The notes below the pieces were generated by a model. It searched no databases and had not been told where the DNA came from. It worked only from the letters and a program-made list of their open reading frames with translations. The translations under genes and the position numbers were made by a program. DNA of 61,633 nucleotides, taken from positions 1 to 61,633 of the forward strand of contig PXDB01000065.1 of NCBI GenBank assembly GCA_003565155.1, given 5' to 3'. This DNA is from Nitriliruptoraceae bacterium (GTDB taxonomy: Bacteria; Actinomycetota; Nitriliruptoria; Nitriliruptorales; Nitriliruptoraceae). This document shows positions 17,620 through 25,845 of the stretch, piece by piece (position 1 is the first letter of the stretch; every line of letters starts with the position of its first letter).

Positions 17620-17900
17620 GCGGGCAGAAGGGGCACGAGCGACACGTAACGACCGCATGACCTGCTGTCTCGAACCTGGCCGCGACGAGGTATCGCGCAT
17701 CGCCGAGGTCGTGCGCAGGCAGCGCGATGGCAGGGGTGGTTCGACCGAGCCACCTGCTCGACGGGGTTCTTCGATCTGCAGCAGATGGAGGCGCGCGTCA
17801 CGATCTGGCTGGTTCGTCCGCCACTGACCCGACCTACCTCACGTACGTGCGTGGCGACCGGTTGTGACCATCGCTGCTGCTCTGTCGGGTGGTCCGCCCG

Positions 17901-19685
17901 TCAGGAGGCTCCGGACATCGCACGGAACGCCGCGTTCGAGCCTCGCAGCTCGTCGTAGGTACCGATACCCGTCACGCGCCCTCCCTCGAGGAAGACGATG
18001 CGGTCGGCGTCACGGACCGTGCTGAGACGATGCGCGACCAGGATGACGGTGTGATCCCCACGCAAGCGTTCGATGGCGGCCATCATCTGGGCCTCCGTCG
18101 CGTTGTCCAGCGCGGAGGTCCCTTCGTCGAAGATCAGCACCTCTGGCCGGCGGTAGAGCGCGCGGGCGATGGCGATGCGTTGGCGCTGGCCGCCGGACAC
18201 ACGCACCCCGCGCTCACCCATCATCGTGTCGAGTCCCTCGGGAAGGTCCGACACGAAGCTCTCCAGTTGCGCCAGCCGCACGGCCTCCCGGAGCGCCTCG
18301 TGATCCACCTCGTCATCCGGAACTCCAAGGGCGATGTTGTTCCGCAGCGTGTCGTCGGTCAGGAAGACCATCTGCGCCACCATGCCGAGGTTCGCCTGCC
18401 ACTCGCGTTCCACCTCGGCGAGATCATGGCCGTCGACCGTGACGTGGCCGTCCGTCGGGCTGAGCAGGCCGGTGATGACGTCGGTGAGGGTGGTCTTGCC
18501 GCCGCCCGTGGGGCCACAGATGCCGATCTGCTCCCCAGGTCGTATGACGAGGTTGACGTCCTGCAAGGCGTCACGATCCGCGCGCTCGTACCGGAAGCGC
18601 ACCCGCTCGAGGCGCAGTTCCTCCCGGAAGGGCAGGGGCCGGGTAGGTCGACGTAGCGCGGGTGCATCCGTCATGGATCGCAGATCCGCGTGGAGGTCAG
18701 CGAGTGGGGCTGCGGAGAACTTGAGGTTGTTGAGCCCCTGGATGATCAACTGGATCGACGGCTGCATCCGCAGCCCGGCGTAGGCGAACAGGCCGAGGAC
18801 CGACAGCGTCTCCTGCGCCCCATCACCCTGAAGGATCGTGAACGCGAAGAAACCGATGATGAACGCCATCAGGGAGAGTTCGAACACGACGTTGGGCAGG
18901 TGCTTGGCAGCGTCCTGGAGGTAGGCCGACCGTGCCCATCGTGTCCGGCTGCGTCCGTACGCCTTCGCGAAGGCGCGCTCCCGGCCGAGCACCTTGATGT
19001 CGCGGATGCCGAACAGGCCCTGCTGCATCGTCGACAACGTCACCTTGGACTCACGGTGGGCTACGCGACCGAGCCGTTTGAGCCTCGGCTGCACCACCAG
19101 CAGCAGCACCAGCGCCGTCCCACCGATGACGACCACGGCGGCCGCGGTCGCAAGGGGGGCGAGCAGCACGAGGACGACCAGCAGGCCGAGCACGATGAAC
19201 GACTCGGCGACCACGCGGATGGTCGGCAGCACGACGCGCCTGACCATGTCCTTCACCGCCTCGTGGCCGTTGCGGATGAGTTCCGCGGTCGTCCGCGTCA
19301 GGTGCATCGGGTACGGCCACCGCAGGTAGCCCTCGAACATCCGTGTCGACAGCCGGGCACCCGCGTTGTGGGCGACCCGCGCCTGGACGTACTTGGCAAC
19401 GATCTTGAGCACCGCCCGCAGGACGAAGAACACCGCCATGACCGACACGACGCCGAGGAGGAGCGTGTCGTCACCGACATCCTCGAAACGCTGCCGCACG
19501 TCGCCCACCAGCGGGAGAGCGATCTCCCCCCCGGGGTCAGCCACCAGGGCGAGTAGCGTGAAGACCAGCGCCGCCCCCACCATCTCCACGCCGCTGACGA
19601 GCAGCGCCAGGACGACGAGCAGGACCCAACGCAGCGGACGTTCCCGTCCGACAAGGTCATAGGCCTGCGTGATCGTGGTCCACAC
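17901..19685 (-). CDS. ABC exporter/flippase, PglK-like
   Basis: A 594-residue fused membrane-ATPase half-transporter. Helices such as WVLLVVLALLVSGVEMVGAA and ESFIVLGLLVVLVLLAPLAT precede the ATPase, with Walker A GPTGGGKTT (391-399), signature VSGGQRQR (496), Walker B VLIFDE (516-521) and H-loop VAHRLS. The long first loop and placement in a glycan locus recall PglK-type flippases of lipid-linked oligosaccharides. GTG 19685 gives a normal length but has no strong ribosome site; GTG 19781 and ATG 19829 are alternatives. It is divergent from the GNAT gene across 271 bp. A RiPP substrate is the alternative. Confidence 0.82.
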   Translation of the reverse strand: MWTTITQAYDLVGRERPLRWVLLVVLALLVSGVEMVGAALVFTLLALVADPGGEIALPLVGDVRQRFEDVGDDTLLLGVVSVMAVFFVLRAVLKIVAKYVQARVAHNAGARLSTRMFEGYLRWPYPMHLTRTTAELIRNGHEAVKDMVRRVVLPTIRVVAESFIVLGLLVVLVLLAPLATAAAVVVIGGTALVLLLVVQPRLKRLGRVAHRESKVTLSTMQQGLFGIRDIKVLGRERAFAKAYGRSRTRWARSAYLQDAAKHLPNVVFELSLMAFIIGFFAFTILQGDGAQETLSVLGLFAYAGLRMQPSIQLIIQGLNNLKFSAAPLADLHADLRSMTDAPALRRPTRPLPFREELRLERVRFRYERADRDALQDVNLVIRPGEQIGICGPTGGGKTTLTDVITGLLSPTDGHVTVDGHDLAEVEREWQANLGMVAQMVFLTDDTLRNNIALGVPDDEVDHEALREAVRLAQLESFVSDLPEGLDTMMGERGVRVSGGQRQRIAIARALYRRPEVLIFDEGTSALDNATEAQMMAAIERLRGDHTVILVAHRLSTVRDADRIVFLEGGRVTGIGTYDELRGSNAAFRAMSGAS

Positions 19686-19956
19686 CGTCGTGCCGCCCCA
19701 TCCGTCGCCAGGCTGCCACGGACCCTGTTCGACCCGCCGCGCGAAGCGTACGACATGTGCACCGCGATCCGGCGCCGTCACGGTCCGCGGCCGGGCACCT
19801 CGGTCGTTGCGGCCACGCACGCCGCTCATCACGGTCCGGATGCCCCCGACCGGGCCGACGGCGGGCGGCCTAGGCTCCGCAGCGCTAGCCCGGAGCGGCC
19901 AGCTGCCGACAGGGGAGGACGACGCCACCGGCAGGCCCACCAGAACGGGGACGATC

Positions 19957-20925
19957 TTGGGACAGGACGAGCTCACGGTCCGCACGGCCGAGGACGACGA
20001 TCTGCCGCAGGTCCTCGAGCTGCTGCAGTCATCCCTCGGTTGGGTGCCCGACGAGCAGTACGCGGCGTTCTACCGGTGGAAACACCACGAGAACCCCTTC
20101 GGCCGCTCCCCGGCTTGGGTCGCGGTGGATGGCGAGCGGATCGTGGGGCTCCGGGTGTGGTTGCGCTGGCGGTTCACCGACGGGCAGCGCACCTGGGACG
20201 CGGTCCGGGCCGTCGACACCGCCACCCACCCGGACTACCAGGGGCGCGGGATCTTCCGCCGGTTGACGACCTCGTCGCTCGACGAACTCCGCGCAGCCGG
20301 CGTCGCCCACGTGTTCAACACTCCGAACGAACAGTCCAAGCCCGGCTACCTCAAGATGGGCTGGGAGGAGGTGGGCAAGCTGCCCGTCGCCGTGCGCTTC
20401 GGCTCACCACTGGCGGTCGCTCGGGCAGTGCGTGCCCGCGTGCCGGCTGACAAGTGGTCCGTGCCGAGCGAGGCGGGCAGCCCGGCCGGTGCGGTCCTCG
20501 CCGACGACGAGGAGATCACCAGGCTGCTGGCGCGTCCGATGCGCGCCGGTATCCGCACCGCCCTCGACGCGCAGGTGCTGCGGTGGCGCTACGGCTTCGC
20601 TCCGCTGCAGTACCGCGGTGTCCGCATGCGGGACGGTGGCGGGATCGGTCTGTTCCGGCTCCGGCGCCGAGGACCGGCGCTGGAGTGCGTCGTCGGCCAC
20701 CTGCTGGCCCGTGATGATGCCGCTCGACGGCGGTTGCTCGCCCGGATCGCAACGGTCAGCGGCGCCGACCAGGTGCTGCAGATCACCGACCAGCCCCACG
20801 TCGCCGCGGGCTACCTGCCACTGCCCGGTGGCGGACCGGTGCTGACCTGGCGGGAGCTCGTCGACACGCGCTGCCCACCGCTCGAGTCCTGGCAGCTGAC
20901 GATGGGCGACGTGGAACTGTTCTAG
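19957..20925 (+). CDS. GNAT-family N-acyltransferase
   Basis: A 322-residue protein whose N-terminal half is a GNAT domain: LTVRTAEDDDLPQVLELLQ, AVDTATHPDYQGRGIFRRLT (acetyl-CoA loop near 95-100), then HVFNTPNEQSKPGYLKMGW. The C-terminal half may form a second, degenerate acyltransferase lobe. Homologues occur in polysaccharide loci and may acylate an amino sugar. The start is TTG 19957 with GGGGAC six bases upstream; no ATG or GTG lies nearer and the frame before it is not protein-like. The next gene begins 54 bases on in the same direction. Confidence 0.75.
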   Translation: MGQDELTVRTAEDDDLPQVLELLQSSLGWVPDEQYAAFYRWKHHENPFGRSPAWVAVDGERIVGLRVWLRWRFTDGQRTWDAVRAVDTATHPDYQGRGIFRRLTTSSLDELRAAGVAHVFNTPNEQSKPGYLKMGWEEVGKLPVAVRFGSPLAVARAVRARVPADKWSVPSEAGSPAGAVLADDEEITRLLARPMRAGIRTALDAQVLRWRYGFAPLQYRGVRMRDGGGIGLFRLRRRGPALECVVGHLLARDDAARRRLLARIATVSGADQVLQITDQPHVAAGYLPLPGGGPVLTWRELVDTRCPPLESWQLTMGDVELF

Positions 20926-20979
20926 CCGTCCGGGCTACCCGTCACCGAATACCCTCTCTCCTCGACAAGGGGATCGAAG

Positions 20980-22407
20980 ATGCGACCAGAGCTGGTGGCC
21001 TACGGGCTCGGGGCGCTGGTGGTCGTGGGCTGGTGGGTGCGCTTCATCGTCCGACGTGAGGAAGAGCTCTTCTTCCGGCGACTGCTGCTGCTGGCGGTCG
21101 GTGCGAAGACCCTGGGAACCGTGCTGCGCTACCAGGTGATGGCAGATCTGTACGCCCGCGGCGACTTCCGCCGCTACCTCACCAACGGCAGCGCCATCGC
21201 GGACGAGCTCCGCAGCGGCCAGTGGCCGGAGGAGGCCTCGCAGCTCGGCACCCCGTTCATGGACTTCCTCTCGGGGGTCGCGTTCGTGTTCCTCCCGAAC
21301 ACCCTGATGGCCGGCTTCGCGTTCTTCTCCCTCCTCTCCTTCATCGGGGCGTACCTGTTCTTCCTCGCCTTCCGGATCGCGGTCACCGGCGGCGAACTCA
21401 AGCGCTACGCGGTCTTCATCTTCTTCACCCCGACGATGCTGTTCTGGCCCTCCAGCCTCGGGAAGGAGTCCTGGCTGGTCTTCACCCTCGGCTTCGCCGC
21501 GTACGGTGCCGCCCGGGTCCTCAAGCGGCTGCGGGGCGGATACGTGCTCACCCTCATCGGGATCCTGGCCATGTTCGCGGTCCGGCCACACATGGGGGCC
21601 CTGTTCGCACTGGCCTTCGTCGGGGCTTACGCGCTCCGGTTCCGCGACCAGGAGATCAAGAAGAGCGCGGTCGCCTGGCTCACCGGGCTGATGATCGTGG
21701 GTCTGGGGGCCGGACTGGTCGCGACCAACTTCGGCGATGAGCTCCCCCGGGACGAGTCGGTGGACGGCACGGTCACCGACCAGATCTTCGCGGAGACCGA
21801 ACGGCGCACCACCACAGGTGGCGCGAGCTTCGACAGCCGACCCGTCCGGGGACCGGGTGATCTCGGCCACGCCATGCTGACGGTGCCGTTCCGTCCCTTC
21901 CCATGGGAGGGCCACAACCTGCAGGCCGTGGTCGCCGGGCTCGAGGGTCTGATCCTCCTGCTCATCGTGCTGTTCTCCCTGCCCCGGCTCGCCGCGCTGC
22001 CAACACGTGTGCTCAAGCAGCCGTACGTGGCGCTGGCGGCGGCGTACTCGCTGGGTTTCATCGTCGCCTTCTCCAACGTCGGCAACTTCGGGATCCTCAC
22101 CCGCCAGCGGGCGCAGCTCATCCCCCTGCTGCTCGTCCTGGTGTGCCTCCCACCGCTGGGCGCGCGACTGCGGCAGCCGCGCCGGTTCACTTCTCCGCTC
22201 GTGGATGGTGCGCCCGGCGCTGCCACCACCCCCGCAACCGGCCCGCTGATCTATGCCCCTACCACCGCCCGCCCGGCACCGACCGCCCGCAGCTCAAGCG
22301 TCGGTGACCAGCCGCCGGTCAGCAGCGGCGGTGCGCTTGACAGCCCGGACGCAGGAGCCCTCCGCGACGGCCCACTCGTGCCGGCCCATGACCGGGAGGG
22401 CACCTAG
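20980..22407 (+). CDS. Polytopic membrane protein, possible polysaccharide polymerase
   Basis: A 475-residue integral membrane protein with about ten hydrophobic segments, for example TLMAGFAFFSLLSFIGAYLF and LLLIVLFSLPRLAAL, a conserved-looking loop TPTMLFWPSSLGKESWLVF, and ILTRQRAQLIPLLLVLVCLP near the end. That final pattern (Arg-Gln-Arg before a terminal helix pair) recurs in O-antigen/Wzy-type and related EpsG-like proteins. The last 80 residues are a hydrophilic Ala/Pro/Thr-rich tail. AAGGGG lies seven bases before ATG. With glycosyltransferases, flippase and Wzz in the window, polymerase is a reasonable guess, not a demonstration. Confidence 0.65.
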   Translation: MRPELVAYGLGALVVVGWWVRFIVRREEELFFRRLLLLAVGAKTLGTVLRYQVMADLYARGDFRRYLTNGSAIADELRSGQWPEEASQLGTPFMDFLSGVAFVFLPNTLMAGFAFFSLLSFIGAYLFFLAFRIAVTGGELKRYAVFIFFTPTMLFWPSSLGKESWLVFTLGFAAYGAARVLKRLRGGYVLTLIGILAMFAVRPHMGALFALAFVGAYALRFRDQEIKKSAVAWLTGLMIVGLGAGLVATNFGDELPRDESVDGTVTDQIFAETERRTTTGGASFDSRPVRGPGDLGHAMLTVPFRPFPWEGHNLQAVVAGLEGLILLLIVLFSLPRLAALPTRVLKQPYVALAAAYSLGFIVAFSNVGNFGILTRQRAQLIPLLLVLVCLPPLGARLRQPRRFTSPLVDGAPGAATTPATGPLIYAPTTARPAPTARSSSVGDQPPVSSGGALDSPDAGALRDGPLVPAHDREGT

Positions 22408-22449
22408 CGCCGGGCGTCCCCGCACTTCCTATCGACCTCCCGGTGCCGC

Positions 22450-22861
22450 CGATGGGGCGACCGACACTACTACGGCGAGCGTGCTGACACGGCGAAACGC
22501 CGCCCGACCGGCTTGGCGGCAGCGCCAAGGACCGCCCGAACGGGCAGCGATGGGGCCGGTAGCCCTCCCCGGCAGGAGCGGCGGCAAGCGCCTCCCCGAT
22601 GACCTCCACGGCGTCGACACGGCTGGGCAGCATCACCCCAGTGCACGAGCACACGGGTGCGGCCACGGTCGGCGCAGCGGCTACGTTGTCGGACCCGCAG
22701 GTGTCGGCGTCCCTCGCGGGTGCGCAGCGACCGTGGCCGGGCGTGTCCCCACGGGCGCAGCTGCCCGCGGCAGTCCGGGCACACCAGCTCCCCGGCGGCC
22801 AAGTCACGCTCGGTAGGCAGGTGTCGTCGGCGACGATCAGCAGCACGGCTCCAGTCATCAT
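22450..22861 (-). pseudogene. Decayed DUF6431-like gene with frameshifts
   Basis: Pieces of one protein lie in three minus-strand frames in the right order: MTGAVLLIVADDT (near 22861), then LPTERDLAAGELVCPDCRGQ and LRPWGHARPRSLR through RCADRGRTRVL (22820-22650), then MLPSRVDAVEVIGEALAAAP (from 22633), then PIAARSGGPWRCRQAGRAAF (from 22554). The zinc-ribbon CPDC, the WGHARPR segment and the SRVDAVEVIGEAL helix are what I recall of actinobacterial DUF6431 proteins, a helix-turn-helix family often beside transposases. At least three frameshifts separate the pieces, so it is not functional. It occupies most of the 781-bp gap between the polymerase-like and coiled-coil genes. Confidence 0.65.
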
Positions 22862-23074
22862 GAAGCCGCGGACACTGCTCACCGGCGAGAGCTCTCAGCA
22901 TCCATCGCCGCACCCTCGTCCTTACGACCGATGGCGTAGAGAACCCCGCCCGTCCTCATCCCACGTGGCGTCTGGCACCTACCCAGCCGCGCTCCATGAC
23001 CGACCAGATGTCGGCACCCGTCGTTCACCGAGACGGTACACAGCCCGACGGGCTTGCGGGCCAGCCGTCGCCAC

Positions 23075-23109
23075 CTCCGTGCAGCGCCGTCGAGCGGCGC
23101 TGCACGGAG
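23075..23109 (-). terminator. Perfect 15-bp hairpin downstream of the coiled-coil gene
   Basis: CTCCGTGCAGCGCCG, five-base loop TCGAG, then the exact reverse complement. It lies about 80 bases after the stop of the coiled-coil gene on the minus strand. No T-run follows, as is common for actinobacterial hairpin terminators. It could equally be a remnant of the neighbouring mobile gene. Confidence 0.5.
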
Positions 23110-23188
23110 AACCTGACCTGCGCTTCGGCCACGTCCGGTTGCGGCTACCGTCCACCGTCGTCGCTGTCACGGGTGGAGGCCAGCAACG

Positions 23189-25747
23189 TCACTGGGTGGC
23201 GTTCGGTGGGTCCTGCTCCTGATCGGCGGTGTCGCTGACCGGCTGGCTGGGGGTCTGGGGGGGCACGGCAGGCGGCCCACCGGCCTCCTGGTCGAGGTCG
23301 GTCGCCAACTGCTCACCGCGGGACTTCAGATCGGTGAACCGACCCATCGCCGCGTCGAACAGCGACTGCAGTTCCGTGTAGGCCTGTTGCGTGTTACCGC
23401 GGACCTGGTCGACGTCCTCGAGGAACTCCTGCGTCCACTGTCGTTGCTGACCGATGACCTCGAGCAGGGCGTGCCGACGGGACATCGCCTGCTGGATCAA
23501 GCGCTCGGAGTCCCGCTTCGCATCGGCGATGATGCGCTCTGCACGCTGCTGGGCGTTGTTGATCTCGTCCTGGGCCTCAGCTTCGACGCGCTGCCGGTAG
23601 GACTCGGCGTCGCGTTCTGCTGCGGCGCGCTTCTCCTTCATCTCCTCCTCTGCGGCGTTCACGACCGCCTCGGCATGCCGCCGGGCTTCCTCGCGTGCGG
23701 CGGTCGCCTCGGCCTCCGCCGCGTTTCGCAGCTGATCGACCTCGGAACGGGTGGCCGCGAGTAGTTCGCTGGCTTCTGCGCGCTGCGTGTCGGCCACAGC
23801 CTGGGCTGCGGCTTCGATCTCCTCAGCCTGGCGGTAGGCGTCTGAGAGCCGTTGCTCCGCTTCGGCGCTGAAACGGGCCTCTAGCTCGGCAGCAGCCGCC
23901 TGGCTGTCAGCTTGCCGCTGCTCAGCCATCGCCTCGCTCTCACGTCGGAGCTGTTCCGCGGCCTCGTTCGCATCAGCAAGCTGCTGTTCAACCGTCGCGT
24001 TCGTCTCCGCCAGGCGCTGCTCCACCTCGGTCTGCGTGCGTCCACGCAACTCGGAAGTCTCACGCTCAGCGGCAGCCCGCAACTCATCGACCTCGGCCTG
24101 CGCACGCTCACGCAACTCGGAGGTCTCACGCTCAGCGGCAGCCCGGAGCTCATCAACCTCGGCCTGCGTGCGTGCACGCAGCTCGTCGGTCTCTCGACTC
24201 GCGGTCTCGCGGAGCTGCGCAGCCTCGTTCTCGGCGGCACTGCGGATCCTCTGAGCCTCGCCGTTGGCGTCACTGATCAGCTGATCGGCCTGCTGGGTGC
24301 TCTCCTCATGGCGCTCCTTGGCAGCTCTGACGATCGCGATGGCCGTCTGGCTGCCGAGTTCGATGAGTTCGATCTCGTCGAGCGCTGCGAGGTCCCTGCG
24401 TGACTGCGCTTCCTGCACCTCACGTTCCAGCTCAGCGATCCGATCCTGCAACTCCCGCACCTGCTCGCGTGCCGGATCACGGCGACGGCCGAACCAGCCG
24501 CGTTCCCCGTCACCGGTGCCCTTGGCGACGAAGGGCGGCGCCGGTGGCTGCCCCCACGGCCGAGGATCGGCCGACGGGGCCGGCTCCGAAGGCCCATGCG
24601 CCCACGACTGCTGCCCTTCTGACGGCACGTTCTCCGACACTGGCTGCTGCCCCTCCACCGGCGTGGGCTCCGACGGCTCCACCTCGGACGATACTGGCTC
24701 CGATGGCTCCGCCTCGGACGGCGCCGGTTCCGACAGCCGCCAGAAGTCCGCCACGCTGGACTCCTCGGAGGCGGCCGGCTCCTCCGGAGCCACCGGCTCC
24801 GACGGCTCCGCTGCAGACGACACCGGCTCCGATGGCTCCGCCGCAGACGGCGCCGGCTCCGACAGCCGCCAGAAGTCCGCCACGCTGGACTCCTCGGAGG
24901 CGGGCGGCTCCGATGCCTCCGCCTCAGAGACTTCCGGCTCGGACAGCTGCCACATCTGCGACACGCTCTGCTCCTCCGGACGCGCTGGCTCCGACGGCTC
25001 CGCCTCGGACGACACCGGCTCCGACAGCTGCTCCTCGGACGATGCCGGCTCAGGCAGCTGCCACACCTGCGACACGCTCTGCTCCTCCGGACGCGTTGGC
25101 TCCGACGCCTGCTCCTCGGACGGCGCCGGCTCCGACAGCCGCCAGAAGTCCGACACGCTCGATTCCTCGGGGGCGGCCGGCTCCGACGGCTGCTCCTCGG
25201 GGGCGGCCGGCTCCGACGCCTGCTCGTCGGACGGCGCCGGCTGCGACAGGCGCCAGAACTCCGACACGCTCAGGTCCTCCAGAGCCACCGGTTCCTCCGG
25301 CTGCGCCTCAGGGGCGTCCGGTTCCTCCGGCTGCGCCTCAGGGGCGTCCGGCTCCGACAGTTGCCACACCTGCGACACGCTCGACTCCTCCGGTCCCACC
25401 GGCTCGGACGCCTGCGCCTCAGGGGCGGCCGGCTCCGACGGCTGCTCCTCAGACGAAACCGGCTCCTCCGGCTGCGCCTCAGGGGCGTCCGGCTCCGACA
25501 GTTGCCACACCTGCGACACGCTCGACTCCTCCGGTCCCACTGGCTCCGACGGCTGCTCCTCGGACGACGCCGGCGCCTCGGAGGGAGCCGGCTCCTCCGG
25601 CTGCTCCTCGGACCACGCCGGCTCCTCCGGCGGTGGCGACTCAGTCGGCCTCCCCGACCACAACCACCGCTGATCCGGCGGCGCCGGCTCCGACAGCCAC
25701 CGGTCCTCGGATGATCCGTGCTCCGGCTCTTCCCCTGCTCCGCTCAT
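23189..25747 (-). CDS. Large coiled-coil protein with repeated Trp motifs, DivIVA/Scy-like
   Basis: An 852-residue acidic cytoplasmic protein. Residues 1 to about 400 are Pro/Glu/Ser-rich and probably disordered, with eight copies of a motif like EESSVSDFWRLSEP (variants SVSQVWQLSEP, SVADFWRLSEP). Residues about 435-815 are a long heptad coiled coil (RELQDRIAELEREVQEAQSR onward) with repeats such as AEVDELRAAAERETSELR, followed by a short Pro/Gln tail. The layout fits polar-growth or cytoskeletal scaffolds (DivIVA, Scy, FilP) more than an enzyme. GAGG seven bases before ATG supports the start. Its place at the edge of a polysaccharide locus suggests a role in localising envelope assembly, which is inference. 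Confidence 0.75.
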   Translation of the reverse strand: MSGAGEEPEHGSSEDRWLSEPAPPDQRWLWSGRPTESPPPEEPAWSEEQPEEPAPSEAPASSEEQPSEPVGPEESSVSQVWQLSEPDAPEAQPEEPVSSEEQPSEPAAPEAQASEPVGPEESSVSQVWQLSEPDAPEAQPEEPDAPEAQPEEPVALEDLSVSEFWRLSQPAPSDEQASEPAAPEEQPSEPAAPEESSVSDFWRLSEPAPSEEQASEPTRPEEQSVSQVWQLPEPASSEEQLSEPVSSEAEPSEPARPEEQSVSQMWQLSEPEVSEAEASEPPASEESSVADFWRLSEPAPSAAEPSEPVSSAAEPSEPVAPEEPAASEESSVADFWRLSEPAPSEAEPSEPVSSEVEPSEPTPVEGQQPVSENVPSEGQQSWAHGPSEPAPSADPRPWGQPPAPPFVAKGTGDGERGWFGRRRDPAREQVRELQDRIAELEREVQEAQSRRDLAALDEIELIELGSQTAIAIVRAAKERHEESTQQADQLISDANGEAQRIRSAAENEAAQLRETASRETDELRARTQAEVDELRAAAERETSELRERAQAEVDELRAAAERETSELRGRTQTEVEQRLAETNATVEQQLADANEAAEQLRRESEAMAEQRQADSQAAAAELEARFSAEAEQRLSDAYRQAEEIEAAAQAVADTQRAEASELLAATRSEVDQLRNAAEAEATAAREEARRHAEAVVNAAEEEMKEKRAAAERDAESYRQRVEAEAQDEINNAQQRAERIIADAKRDSERLIQQAMSRRHALLEVIGQQRQWTQEFLEDVDQVRGNTQQAYTELQSLFDAAMGRFTDLKSRGEQLATDLDQEAGGPPAVPPQTPSQPVSDTADQEQDPPNATQ
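24600..25660. repeat. Degenerate in-frame tandem repeats in the coiled-coil gene
   Basis: About 1 kb of imperfect repeats of roughly 80-140 bp units encoding the Pro/Glu/Ser region. Near-identical blocks such as CGACAGCCGCCAGAAGTCCG and GACACGCTCGACTCCTCCGG recur. The repetition keeps other frames open here; those are not genes. Confidence 0.85.
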
Positions 25748-25845
25748 TCCTGTACCTCACTTTGACCGACCAACTTCGGATAGACCTGAGCTCGCCAAGC
25801 TGGGGGAACATCGACCGCTCGTACCGTCATGAGGATCCTCCGACC

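Noticed and set aside
17620..17900. Possible gene fragment (segment GFFDLQQMEARVTIWLVRPP on the plus strand)
   Set aside because: It looks protein-like over about 35 codons but has no start, ribosome site or recognisable family; too weak to list as a pseudogene.
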